A stretch of 64,000 nucleotides of DNA from Syntrophus sp963665935 (GCA_963665935.1 OY762510.1:1922001-1986000), one strand, 5' to 3'; counted from the stretch's first letter, positions 37,726-46,088 are shown. Numbers and translations are program-made. Notes: generated by a model not told the origin, from the sequence alone.

Positions 37726-37800
37726 TGGATCACACTTTGGATTTCCTGCTGTTTTTCCATCACGCCGGTCTTGTTTCGACTGGTTTCCTACAGGGGGATT

Positions 37801-38484
37801 GTGATCGTAAAATTGGATACAAAGAAAATCCTCCTCTTTGCGAAATACCCGGAACCGGGTAAAGTCAAAACGAGACTGGAACCTTTACTGGGTAAAGAGG
37901 GCGTGGCCCGGCTCTATTGCTGCTTCGTTCTTGACTTGCTGGAAACCGTGGCGGGCACTGGTTATTCCCTGGAAATTTTCTATGATCCCCCGGAAAAGAA
38001 AGGGGAGTTGGTTCGCCTATTCGGGGAAGGTTATAACTACCGGCCTCAGAAAGGGGCCGATCTGGGGGAACGGATGAAAAATGCCTTTAAAAGCGCTTTT
38101 GCCGAGGGGATGAAATCGGTCGTTCTGATCGGGAGCGATCTGCCGGACCTTGCCGGTCCCGTCCTGCGGGAGGCTTTTTCTTCCCTGGAAAAGACGGATG
38201 GCGTTCTCGGTCCTTCCGTTGATGGCGGGTACTATCTGGTCGGTTTCCGGAAAGAGGGCTTCTTCCCGGATGTTTTTAACGGCATTTCCTGGAGCACGGA
38301 TTCGGTGTTTTCCGAAACGATGAGGCGTTTTTCCGCCGCCGGACGAACCGTCTCGCTCCTGCCCTGGGGACGGGATCTCGATCATCCTGAGGATTTGAGG
38401 GATTTCCGGAGGCGAAATCTCGCCACACCCCTATCTCGCTCCCACACCATGATTTTTCTGGATCAATTCGATTTTCTTGATTGA
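37801..38484 (+). CDS. DUF2064 / TIGR04282-type glycosyltransferase-like protein
   Basis: About 227 residues with the nucleotide-diphospho-sugar transferase fold of the DUF2064 family: ILLFAKYPEPGKVKTRL at the N-terminus, KGADLGERM, VVLIGSDLPDL, VLGPSVDGGYYLVG and GISWSTDSVFSETM. Members are annotated as CofC-like or arsenosugar-biosynthesis glycosyltransferases; the substrate here is not predictable. GTG at 37801, after AGGGGG, is chosen over a TTG at 37771; the spacing is a little short. It is monocistronic, upstream of the biotin operon but separated from it by the BirA-box promoter. Confidence 0.8.
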   Translation: MIVKLDTKKILLFAKYPEPGKVKTRLEPLLGKEGVARLYCCFVLDLLETVAGTGYSLEIFYDPPEKKGELVRLFGEGYNYRPQKGADLGERMKNAFKSAFAEGMKSVVLIGSDLPDLAGPVLREAFSSLEKTDGVLGPSVDGGYYLVGFRKEGFFPDVFNGISWSTDSVFSETMRRFSAAGRTVSLLPWGRDLDHPEDLRDFRRRNLATPLSRSHTMIFLDQFDFLD

Positions 38485-38542
38485 ACCTGTGCCTGAAAAA
38501 GTAACTCGTCTGTTCGGCTTCTGCTCTTTTTCCCTTCTTTTA

Positions 38543-38574
38543 TTGTCAACCTGACTAAAAAACAAGGTTGACAA
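38543..38574 (+). promoter_or_regulatory. BirA operator (biotin box) of the bio operon
   Basis: The inverted repeat TTGTCAACC (38543-38551) and GGTTGACAA (38566-38574) are separated by 14 bases and match the bacterial BirA consensus TTGTAAACC-N14-16-GGTTTACAA closely. The right half contains the -35 hexamer of the promoter, so BirA-biotinyl-AMP binding would block RNA polymerase. This identifies the whole downstream gene set, including the fatty-acid-type genes, as biotin-regulated. Confidence 0.92.
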
Positions 38575-38596
38575 ACGATACCCCGTCAATTATACA
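38568..38596 (+). promoter_or_regulatory. Sigma-70 promoter of the bio operon
   Basis: TTGACA (38568-38573) and TATACA (38591-38596) are separated by exactly 17 bases. The -35 lies inside the right half of the BirA box. Transcription would start near 38603, about 95 bases before the bioA ATG. Confidence 0.85.
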
Positions 38597-38697
38597 GACT
38601 TTCGTCTTGCGTCGCTTGATGAAAAGGTGACTTGCAGGGCCATTTCATGAAGACTTTTGCTTCCGGCGTTCCGGAAAGAGGTTGGAGAAGAGAGGCA

Positions 38698-40068
38698 ATG
38701 AACGGACAGGCAGAAAAAAAACGACAGCTCATTGACGACGGGCTGAGATCCATCTGGTTTCCCTTTACACAGATGCAGGAGTTCTCCCCGGAGGACGTGC
38801 TGGTCATCGCCGAAGGGAAGGGGGCCCTCCTCCGGGACATGGACGGGCGGGATTACATCGACGGGGTTTCGTCGCTCTGGACCAATGTCCACGGTCATCG
38901 CAAGGAACAGATTGACCGGGCCATCAAGGAACAGGTGGATCGGGTCGCCCATTCGACCCTTCTCGGTCTGGCCCATGAGCCGGCCATTGAGTGCGCGAAA
39001 AAGCTGCTGGAGATCGTTCCCAGGGGATTGACCCGCGTCTTTTATTCCGAAAGCGGGTCCACCGCCGTGGAGATCGCCCTGAAGATGGCCTTTCAGTATC
39101 AGAAGCAGGCCGCTGGAGGAAATCCAAGCAAGACGCGGTTTATCTCCTTTACCAACGCCTACCATGGCGATACCCTGGGGGCGGTCAGCGTAGGCGGGAT
39201 CGACCTCTTCCATGCCGTTTATCATGAACTCCTTTTCCCCACGGTCAAGGCCGAATCGCCCTACTGTTACCGCTGCCCCTTCGGCGCCTCTTTGCCTGTC
39301 TGCAAGTTCGACTGCCTCCGGCAACTGGAAAACCTGCTGGCGACGCACGCCTCCGAACTGGCGGCCCTGATCATCGAACCCCTGGTGCAGGGGGCGGCGG
39401 GCATTCTGGTGCAGCCTCCCGGATATCTGAAGCAGGTTCGGGAACTCTGCACGCAGTACGGGGTGCTGATGATCGCCGATGAAGTGGCGGTCGGTTTCGG
39501 CAAGACCGGAAAGATGTTCGCCTGCGAGCAGGAAGGGGTCACGCCGGACATTCTGGTCCTGGGCAAGGGGCTTTCCGGAGGCTATCTGCCCCTGGCGGCC
39601 ACCGTGGCGACGGAGGAAATCTACAACGGGTTCCTGGGGCGCTTCGACGAATTCAAAACCTTCTTCCACGGGCATACCTATACGGGAAATCCCCTGGCCT
39701 GCGCCGCCGCCGTTGCCAATCTGAATATCTTCGCCGAGGAGCGGGTCGTGGAGGGTCTGGCCGGAAAGATCAAACGGCTTACCCAGGGGCTGCAGCCCAT
39801 CGCCAAACTGGGACACGTGGGAGAAATCCGTCAGCGGGGCTTCATGGTCGGGATCGAACTGGTGGCCGACAAAGGGACGAAAGAACTGTATCCCCCCGGT
39901 GCGCGCGTCGGGAACCGCGTCATTCTGGAGGCGCGGAAGCGGGGGCTGATCATCCGCCCCCTGGCGGATGTCATTGTTCTCATGCCGCCTTTGTGCATTA
40001 CCGACGAGGAAATCGACCGGCTCTGTGAGATCACCCTTGATTCCATCCGGGCCGTGGTCGGGGATTAG
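38698..40068 (+). CDS. bioA: Adenosylmethionine--8-amino-7-oxononanoate aminotransferase
   Basis: PLP-dependent aminotransferase that converts 7-keto-8-aminopelargonate (KAPA) to 7,8-diaminopelargonate (DAPA) in biotin synthesis. The 456-residue product has DGVSSLWTNVHGHRKEQID, YSESGSTAVEIALKMAFQY, FTNAYHGDTLGAVSVGGIDLF, MIADEVAVGFGKTGKMFACE and the PLP lysine in LVLGKGLSGGYLPLAAT. ATG 38698 is preferred over an in-frame upstream start at 38632, because it follows GGAGAAGAGAGG and the conserved part begins soon after. It is the first gene after the BirA-box promoter and is followed 5 bases later by the first hotdog gene. Confidence 0.95.
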   Translation: MNGQAEKKRQLIDDGLRSIWFPFTQMQEFSPEDVLVIAEGKGALLRDMDGRDYIDGVSSLWTNVHGHRKEQIDRAIKEQVDRVAHSTLLGLAHEPAIECAKKLLEIVPRGLTRVFYSESGSTAVEIALKMAFQYQKQAAGGNPSKTRFISFTNAYHGDTLGAVSVGGIDLFHAVYHELLFPTVKAESPYCYRCPFGASLPVCKFDCLRQLENLLATHASELAALIIEPLVQGAAGILVQPPGYLKQVRELCTQYGVLMIADEVAVGFGKTGKMFACEQEGVTPDILVLGKGLSGGYLPLAATVATEEIYNGFLGRFDEFKTFFHGHTYTGNPLACAAAVANLNIFAEERVVEGLAGKIKRLTQGLQPIAKLGHVGEIRQRGFMVGIELVADKGTKELYPPGARVGNRVILEARKRGLIIRPLADVIVLMPPLCITDEEIDRLCEITLDSIRAVVGD

Positions 40069-40073
40069 GGAAA

Positions 40074-40448
40074 ATGTTCGATTCGGAAGATCGGCAATTA
40101 AGGGAGCTGCCGGAAAGATCGAATGCGTCGCAACCGGATTCCGTCCTCTCCGGAGTCTTTTATTTCGATCCCGCCGATCCGATTTATGCCGATCATTTTC
40201 CCGGCTGCCCCGTGGTTCCGGGAAGCGTCATCATTTCCGCCTTCCTGAAGGCCGGGCGGAAGGCCGCCCCAGAGAGAAAACCCGACAGGATTCAGGATTT
40301 CAAGTTTCGAACCTTTCTTACGCCTGGAGAATATCCCTTCCGCTTGGAAAATATGGGACATCGCCTGATGTGCCGATTATGGCGGCCGGGGGATGAAAAC
40401 CGCCGTCCCTTGGTGACGGGGACGATTCTCTGCCAAGGCGCCGAATAA
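40074..40448 (+). CDS. FabZ-like hotdog protein 1, with catalytic His motif but no Glu
   Basis: A 124-residue single-hotdog protein. YFDPADPIYADHFPGCPVVPGS contains the HFPGxPVxPG motif of FabA/FabZ hydroxyacyl-ACP dehydratases, with the catalytic His at 41. In FabZ the second catalytic residue, a Glu, lies 14 positions later; here that position is Ser 55 (VPGSVIISAFLKAG). The protein alone is therefore unlikely to be a normal dehydratase. The second hotdog protein of this operon (42715-43170) has the reverse pattern. It sits between bioA and the ACP gene. Inference: one half of a heterodimeric dehydratase for pimeloyl-chain synthesis. Confidence 0.8.
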   Translation: MFDSEDRQLRELPERSNASQPDSVLSGVFYFDPADPIYADHFPGCPVVPGSVIISAFLKAGRKAAPERKPDRIQDFKFRTFLTPGEYPFRLENMGHRLMCRLWRPGDENRRPLVTGTILCQGAE

Positions 40449-40457
40449 GGATCTTTC

Positions 40458-40826
40458 ATGGACTTATTGACCGAAATTCAAGCAATTCTTGTTGAAACCC
40501 TTGATCTCGAAGACAAGGAAATTACCGGGGAATCCCGCCTCCGCAAGGACCTGGACATCGAATCCATCGACATGCTGGAACTGGCCCTCTCCTTCAGCTC
40601 CCGGTTCGGGATTGAAGTGGACGAGGACGATATCTTTCTGCAGCGGGTCCCCCTCTTTATCGAAGAAGCCGAGCAGGAAGGCCGGGATGTCTCTTCCTTT
40701 CTCTCCTCCAGGATTCCCTTCCTCTCCGGAGAAAGGATCGGCGAGATCCTTTCCGAAAGCGAGGCCGATCCCAGGGTTCAGGATCTGGTGGACTACATTT
40801 CCTGGCGGCTTTCGAGGAAGTCTTAA
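40458..40826 (+). CDS. Dedicated acyl carrier protein, long form
   Basis: A 122-residue acidic protein whose first 80 residues are a typical acyl carrier domain: LVETLDLEDKEITGESRLRKDL, then DIESIDMLELALSF, where the Ser of ESI is the phosphopantetheine site. Ordinary AcpP is about 78 residues; this one has an extra C-terminal stretch of about 40 residues. It starts 9 bases after hotdog gene 1 and ends 4 bases before the nitroreductase gene. Its place in a BirA-controlled operon suggests that it carries the growing pimeloyl chain, or hands pimeloyl-ACP to BioF. That role is inferred. Confidence 0.85.
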   Translation: MDLLTEIQAILVETLDLEDKEITGESRLRKDLDIESIDMLELALSFSSRFGIEVDEDDIFLQRVPLFIEEAEQEGRDVSSFLSSRIPFLSGERIGEILSESEADPRVQDLVDYISWRLSRKS

Positions 40827-40830
40827 TTCC

Positions 40831-41463
40831 ATGCCGGCGCTGGACTCCCTGATTTACGGCCGCCGAAGCATCCGGAAATACAAGAAGGAAATCCCGCCGC
40901 CGGAAATGATCGAAGCGATGGTGACCTGCGCCCTCCAGGCCCCTTCCCCCGCCAACCGGCAGCCTGTCCGCTTCTTTAGAATCAACCGTTCCGAAACCCG
41001 GGAAAAATTGAGATCCGCCATGGAAGCGGGTTGCCGGGCCCGTCTGGCGACGGCGGAAGAGAAGAGGGCATCGCAGATCCTGAAAAATGTCCTTGCCAAT
41101 TATTTCCAGTTCCTTCTGTTCATGTTTGATGCTCCGGTGCTCTTTGCTGTGGGGACCGCCCCCGCGCACCGGAGCATTGCCGAAAAGCTCTATTCCTCGG
41201 GAATTCTGGCAGAGAACTCACGGACCTCTTCGGATGACGATCTGACCGTGGGATTGGCTGTGATGGAGTGGATGCTCAAGGGTGAGGAATTGGGGCTGGG
41301 GTCCTGCATCCTCACGGCGCCCCTCTTTTACCTGGATTTTCCGGAGCAGATCCTGGGCGTCTCCCCGATGAAAATCAAATGTTTCCTGACCCTGGGGTTT
41401 CCCGACGAGGCGCCCGCCGCTCCCAGGAAAAAAAGCTTTTCCGACATCTACCGGGAACTATGA
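40831..41463 (+). CDS. Nitroreductase-family FMN oxidoreductase in the biotin operon
   Basis: A 210-residue flavoprotein of the nitroreductase fold: SLIYGRRSIRKYKKEIPPPE at the N-terminus, FMN-contact motif QAPSPANRQPVRFFRI, and GEELGLGSCILTAPLFYLDF near the C-terminus. ATG 40831 follows the ACP stop by 4 bases, and the TGA stop overlaps the start of the ketoacyl synthase gene (ATGA). No known biotin enzyme belongs to this family. As the operon has condensing, carrier and dehydratase-type genes but no recognisable enoyl reductase, a redox step on the acyl chain is the natural guess. It is not proven, and a ketoreductase is also missing. Confidence 0.82.
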   Translation: MPALDSLIYGRRSIRKYKKEIPPPEMIEAMVTCALQAPSPANRQPVRFFRINRSETREKLRSAMEAGCRARLATAEEKRASQILKNVLANYFQFLLFMFDAPVLFAVGTAPAHRSIAEKLYSSGILAENSRTSSDDDLTVGLAVMEWMLKGEELGLGSCILTAPLFYLDFPEQILGVSPMKIKCFLTLGFPDEAPAAPRKKSFSDIYREL

Positions 41464-42697
41464 AAAATCTCGCGAATCCGGCATCCAAACGCCGACGGGT
41501 TGTCATAACCGGCCTGGGGGCCATTTCCTCCCTGGGAAATTCTCCCGAACAGGTTCTGAGTTCCCTTCGCAGCGGTCGTGTTTCCTTTGCTGTGTCGTCC
41601 TCCGATCCCCAGGTGATTTCTTCTCCCGTCCGGGACTTTGAACTGGGGGCCTTTACCGGTTCCTTTAAGGAGCGCCGTTATCTCAACAGGGGAGCCCAGC
41701 TTACGGTGGCGGCGGCGATGTCGGCCCTGCGCAGTTCTTCCTTGCGCAGGGAAGAACTGGCGGAAACGGGCCTCTTTCTCGGTGCCGGTCCCAACATGGA
41801 TGTCGGGGGGGAAGTTCCGGAGATCCGCCAGGGGGAGATCCAGCCCGATTCCCTGATGGCCCTCTGGATTCTCCGCTTTCTTCCCAATACCGCGGCCTCC
41901 ATCATTTCCATCCTGGCCGGACTCCGGGGAGACAATCTGACCGTCACCTCTGCCTGCTCCTCCTCTCTCCAGGCAATCGGGGAGGCCTTCCACAAAATCC
42001 GCGATGGCTACCTGGATCTTGCCCTTGCCGGGGGCGGCGATTCGCGCCTGACAGCAGGAGCGATCCTGGCCTACCGGAAAGCGCGGGCCCTTTACGAAGG
42101 GGGCGGAAATCCGGAAGAGGCCAGCCGTCCTTTCGACAGCGGAAGACGGGGCTTTGTCCCCGGCGAGGGGGGGGCCTGTCTGCTGCTGGAAGAACTGGAG
42201 CATGCCCGGAGCCGGGGGGCGGACATTTATGGGGAGGTCTGCGGTTTTGGCGCCTCTCTGGACGGATACAATGTGACGGCGCCGGAGCCGGAAGGCAAGG
42301 GCGGGCAACTGGCCCTGGAAAAAGCGCTGGCGGATGCCTGCCTTGTTCCCGGCGACGTGGATGCCGTTTCTACCCACGGGACGGGGACGATCCTCAACGA
42401 CCGGATGGAGGCCGCCCTGATCGAACGGTTTATGCCGGCGCCTTCCCCCGGATATTGGCCTTCAAATCCTGGGTCGGGCATCTGTCGACGGCCTGCGGGG
42501 CCATGGAAACGGCGCTGAGCCTGATCTGTATGCTGAACGACTACCTGCCGGAAATCCGCAACCTCCGGGAGCCCTGCTCCCCGGTCCTGCCCTTTGTCCG
42601 CAAGGGAGGGTCCTGTCCCGCGTCCACCTGGGCCATCGAAAACTTCGGCTTTGGCGGACAGAACGCCGTGCTGATGATTCGGCGATATCTCCCTTGA
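41460..42697 (+). pseudogene. Beta-ketoacyl-ACP synthase (FabF-like), one frameshift as sequenced
   Basis: With one correction this is a full-length condensing enzyme of about 412 residues. The first frame gives RRVVITGLGAISSLGNS, the nucleophile motif TSACSSSLQAIGEAF and STHGTGTILNDRMEA with the first catalytic His. Near 42435-42455, in a C-rich run (GCGCCTTCCCCCGG), one base appears missing. The following frame continues LAFKSWVGHLSTACGAMET, which supplies the Lys and second His, and ends with FGFGGQNAVLMI. All Cys-His-His residues are thus present across the two frames. It overlaps the nitroreductase gene by 4 bases. Given intact motifs and an intact operon, a sequencing error or a recent mutation is more likely than old decay. 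Confidence 0.8.
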
Positions 42698-42714
42698 GGG
42701 AACCAGAGGTCGAG

Positions 42715-43170
42715 ATGAAAGGGAATTCCCCCTTCCAGAGAATCAACATGAACACCGGTCTGAGCGGTTTTTTACTCCTTTCCCGCATAGCGGAATTCTC
42801 CGGGGAAGGGATTTGTGCCTACGCCGATCTGCAAAACGCCCCGTCTTATCTGGGAGTGGAGGCACTGGCCCAGGCGGGCGCTTACCACGTCCGCTTTCTG
42901 TGCGGTTTCGAAAGGCAGGCTGTCCTGCTCGTGATCAGGGACTGCAGTCTGTCTGCCATCGAGACGTTGAGCGGCTGCTGTGAACTGACAGGCCGTCTGC
43001 AAAGCCGGAGCGCCTCCGCTTTTGCCTATGGAATGTCAGCGGCAATAGAGGGCAGCAAAGTACTCGAAGGGGAATTTGTGTTTTCGGCGGTACCTTACGA
43101 TTCGGACTTTCGAGAGGATCTCCTCCGGAACTATTACGAGAAAAAATGGACAGATTTATTGAACGGCTGA
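42715..43170 (+). CDS. Hotdog protein 2 (ApeP-like), with Glu motif but no catalytic His
   Basis: A 151-residue protein with NAPSYLGVEALAQAGAYHVRFL, the dehydratase helix carrying the catalytic Glu (Glu 49) and the EALAQ signature, but with no HFPG motif before it. It resembles ApeP-type 3-hydroxyacyl-ACP dehydratase-like proteins. ATG 42715, after AGAGG, is preferred to a TTG at 42694. The gene ends inside bioF, overlapping its first 25 bases. Together with hotdog protein 1 it would complete one His/Glu active site at a dimer interface. Alone it probably lacks dehydratase activity. The heterodimer is inference. Confidence 0.75.
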   Translation: MKGNSPFQRINMNTGLSGFLLLSRIAEFSGEGICAYADLQNAPSYLGVEALAQAGAYHVRFLCGFERQAVLLVIRDCSLSAIETLSGCCELTGRLQSRSASAFAYGMSAAIEGSKVLEGEFVFSAVPYDSDFREDLLRNYYEKKWTDLLNG

Positions 43171-44294
43171 AAACCCAATTGAAACTGCATCGGCAGGCCG
43201 GCCTCTACCGGCAGCCGCCGGAAATTTTCCGCCGGGAGGGCGCATCCCTGCTTCTGGCCGAAGGCAGGGTCCTGAACTTTGCCTCCAACGACTATCTGGG
43301 ACTGGGCGTGTCGGAAGTCCTGCGAAAACAGGTTGCCCGCAATTTCGAGAAGTACGGCTCGTCCTCCTCTTCCTCCCGCCTGGTGTCCGGCAACTATTCC
43401 CTCATTGCCGAGGCGGAAAAGGCCTACGCCCGTTACTTCGGCTACGAGGAAGCCCTCTTTTTCCCCAGCGGTTATCAGGCAAACCTTGCCCTGTTGTCCA
43501 CCCTCTTTGATTCCGGCACGGTCATCTTCTTTGACAAGCACATCCATGCCAGCAGCGTCAAAGGGCTTGCCCTCAGCCCGGCTCAACTCGCCGGTTACAA
43601 TCACAGCTCCCTGGCCCACCTGCGGAAGCGCCTGGAAAAGGGAGGGGAAAAGGAGACCGTCGTCCTGACGGAATCCCTCTTCAGCATGGATGGCGATCTG
43701 CTCGATGCTTCCGGCCTGGCCGAGTTGAAGGACCGCTATGGTTTTTTGTGCATCGTCGATGAAGCCCATGCCCTGGGAGTCCTGGGGGAGAACGGGTGCG
43801 GCGTCGCGCGGCCGGTGGCCGACATTGCCCTGGGGACCTTCGGAAAAGCCCTGGGGCTTTTCGGCGCTTTTCTCCTGCTGCCGGCCATGGTCAAGGAGTA
43901 TCTCTTCAACTTCGCCTCTCCCCTCATTTACTCCACCACCCTTCCCGAGGCCCATGCCGCTTCCGCCATCGACATTCTGGCCCTGTTGGCCGAGGGGGGC
44001 GAATCCCGGAGGCGTCTCAGGGAAGTCAGCCTGCAGATGAAAACCCGGCTGAGATCGGCAGGGTTTACGGTCCAGGGGGACGCCCATATCCTGGCTCTGG
44101 AAATCGGCAGCGAACAGAAGGCCCTGGAGGCTTCGAATCGTCTTCGGGAAAAGGGAATCTTCGTCCTGTCGGCCCGCTATCCCACCGTTCCCCTCGGAAA
44201 AGCCATCCTGAGAATCGGCATGACGGCCCTGCACTCCGAAGAGGATGTCAACGTCTTCATCCAGTCACTGAAGGAGGTTATGGAAAAAATATGA
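43146..44294 (+). CDS. bioF: 8-amino-7-oxononanoate synthase
   Basis: PLP enzyme that condenses pimeloyl thioester with alanine to form KAPA. The 382-residue product has LNFASNDYLGLG, the motif GSSSSSSRLVSGNYSLIAEAE, FFPSGYQANLALLS, ESLFSMDGDLLD, IVDEAHALGVLGENGCG and the PLP lysine in LGTFGKALGLFGAF. The start lies inside the previous gene, and the stop overlaps the bioD start by 4 bases, so translation is coupled. The acyl donor is presumably pimeloyl-ACP on the ACP encoded in this operon. Confidence 0.95.
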   Translation: MDRFIERLKTQLKLHRQAGLYRQPPEIFRREGASLLLAEGRVLNFASNDYLGLGVSEVLRKQVARNFEKYGSSSSSSRLVSGNYSLIAEAEKAYARYFGYEEALFFPSGYQANLALLSTLFDSGTVIFFDKHIHASSVKGLALSPAQLAGYNHSSLAHLRKRLEKGGEKETVVLTESLFSMDGDLLDASGLAELKDRYGFLCIVDEAHALGVLGENGCGVARPVADIALGTFGKALGLFGAFLLLPAMVKEYLFNFASPLIYSTTLPEAHAASAIDILALLAEGGESRRRLREVSLQMKTRLRSAGFTVQGDAHILALEIGSEQKALEASNRLREKGIFVLSARYPTVPLGKAILRIGMTALHSEEDVNVFIQSLKEVMEKI

Positions 44295-44998
44295 AAAAGG
44301 AAGTTCCGGATATCTATGTTCTCGGTACGGATACGGGCGTCGGCAAGACCGTCTTGTCGCTGCTGCTGATGCGCTATTTCTATGATCGGGGCTATACCCC
44401 CTTCTATTTCAAACCGCTGCAGACGGGGTGCCGTGATCCTTACGATACGGACTCCGATGCAAAATTCATCTACGAGAACATCGTGGAATTGAAGGATCAG
44501 GATCCGGCTGCTTCGGTGGGGGTTTGCTACCGGAATCCGAAGGCCCCGTATTTTGCCGCACGGAATGAAGGTCAGCAGGTCCGTTGGCAGATCCTCATGG
44601 AGAGTCTTCAGAAAAAGAAGGAGCACTTTTCTCCGCTGGTCGTGGAGGCTGCCGGAGGCATCTTCGTTCCTGTCGACCGGGACAATCGGGTTATTGATAC
44701 GATTCCCTCCAGCGGTGCTCAACCCCTGATTGCCGCCCGGGCTGGTCTGGGGACCATCAATCATACCCTGTTGACGATTGCCGCCCTGGAACAGAGGAAT
44801 ATCGAGCCCCTTGGTGTTATTTTTCTGGACGGCGGAGAAACGGCAACCCCGGAGGACATGATCGAGGAAAACATCGAAGCGATCGAGAGATACTCCCGGG
44901 TAAAGGTCGCCGGCGTGGTGGGTCGGATTGCCGATTTCCGACATCCTGCTCCCGAGTGCTTTGACGGCCTGGAAAAAATATTTGCGGGCGGGGCCTGA
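44291..44998 (+). CDS. bioD: ATP-dependent dethiobiotin synthetase
   Basis: Converts DAPA, CO2 and ATP to dethiobiotin. The 235-residue protein has the P-loop VLGTDTGVGKTVLSLLLM, FKPLQTGCRD, VVEAAGGIFVPVD and ARAGLGTINHTLLTI, all standard BioD motifs. ATG 44291 overlaps the bioF stop (ATGA). It ends the operon; bioB, needed for the last step, is not in this window. No clear terminator is seen before the convergent diguanylate cyclase gene. Confidence 0.95.
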   Translation: MKKEVPDIYVLGTDTGVGKTVLSLLLMRYFYDRGYTPFYFKPLQTGCRDPYDTDSDAKFIYENIVELKDQDPAASVGVCYRNPKAPYFAARNEGQQVRWQILMESLQKKKEHFSPLVVEAAGGIFVPVDRDNRVIDTIPSSGAQPLIAARAGLGTINHTLLTIAALEQRNIEPLGVIFLDGGETATPEDMIEENIEAIERYSRVKVAGVVGRIADFRHPAPECFDGLEKIFAGGA

Positions 44999-45023
44999 CG
45001 AGGGATGAATTATGAGGGATAAA

Positions 45024-46088
45024 TTATATGGACTGCAAAGAGCTATCCTGTGACAGGGCCGTATCCGATCCGTAAAGGCAATACCGATTTCTCCCTCTGC
45101 CCTTTGCCCGATACATGGCCGAGTCGGCGTGTTTCATCAGGGAATCCATATCGTCTCCGTCTTCAGGGTAAACGGCGATGCCGATACTTACGCTCGTGTA
45201 CAGTTCGTTTCCTTCGCAGCTGAAGGGTGATTTAAAGGCGGAGAGGATCTTGTCCGCGATCTGGGAGCTGTTCGCGGCCTCTTTGATAACCGGCAGCAGG
45301 ATCATGAATTCATCGCCTCCCATACGGGCAAGGGTGTCTTCTTCCCGCAGGTTCCGGGTCAGGCGCTCCCCGACACTCTGGAGCAGCAGATCACCGATAT
45401 GGTGGCCAAAGGCATCGTTAACCGTCTTGAATCCGTCCAGATCAAGCATCATGACGGCCATCGTTCCCAGGCGCCGCTTTGCCTGCGCGATGGCGAGAAC
45501 GAGACGGTCGGCGAAGAGCATCCGGTTGGGCAGACCCGTCAGGACATCGTGGTAGGCCAGATGGCGGATCGCCTCTTCAATTCGCTTACGCTCCGTAATA
45601 TCCCTCCAGACCATGTAGAGGATCTGTTGATCTTCCCAGGAGATGACGGAGGATAGAATCTCCACGGGGAATTCTTCTCCGTCGCAGCGGCGGCAGAGCC
45701 ATTCCTGCTGCGAGTAACCCTTTCGCAGAACCTCTTTCATCAACTGGTCGGCCTTGTCGCTGGAGAGACTGCCGTCGGGCTGCGCCGGGGGCGAAAAGGC
45801 AGCGGGATGACGACCGATCAGCTCTTCCTTGGCGGAACACCGCATCATTTTTACCATGGTCTCATTGCAGTCTGTCAGCAGGAATCCATCGGAAAGAAAG
45901 ATGCCTTCGGGAGAGTGTTCAAAAAGGATGCGGAATTTTGCATCGGCATTCTTTTCGGCAGGTTGGCCGGAAAATGCGGCAGAAGAAGGGACTTCTCCCC
46001 GATGTTTCTTGTGCTGCTCGGCGAGCCGGCTGCGCAGAACCGTCAGTTCTTCGAGAAGTTGCTCCCTGGTCTTTTCTTCATCCTTCAT
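45024..46088 (-). CDS. PAS-GGDEF diguanylate cyclase
   Basis: A 354-residue soluble protein. A short N-terminal coiled coil (KTREQLLEELTVLRSRLAEQ) precedes a PAS domain (about 50-170, FRILFEHSPEGIFLSDGFLL) and a GGDEF domain with HDVLTGLPNRMLFADRL, DLDGFKTVNDAFGHHIGD and the active site LARMGGDEFMILL. An RxxD inhibitory site four residues ahead of the GGDEF motif is not evident (REEDTLARM). ATG 46088 is chosen over an upstream in-frame start at 46130, because a purine-rich AAGGA precedes it and the upstream residues are unconserved in appearance. It is convergent with the bio operon. Confidence 0.92.
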   Translation of the reverse strand: MKDEEKTREQLLEELTVLRSRLAEQHKKHRGEVPSSAAFSGQPAEKNADAKFRILFEHSPEGIFLSDGFLLTDCNETMVKMMRCSAKEELIGRHPAAFSPPAQPDGSLSSDKADQLMKEVLRKGYSQQEWLCRRCDGEEFPVEILSSVISWEDQQILYMVWRDITERKRIEEAIRHLAYHDVLTGLPNRMLFADRLVLAIAQAKRRLGTMAVMMLDLDGFKTVNDAFGHHIGDLLLQSVGERLTRNLREEDTLARMGGDEFMILLPVIKEAANSSQIADKILSAFKSPFSCEGNELYTSVSIGIAVYPEDGDDMDSLMKHADSAMYRAKGRGRNRYCLYGSDTALSQDSSLQSI

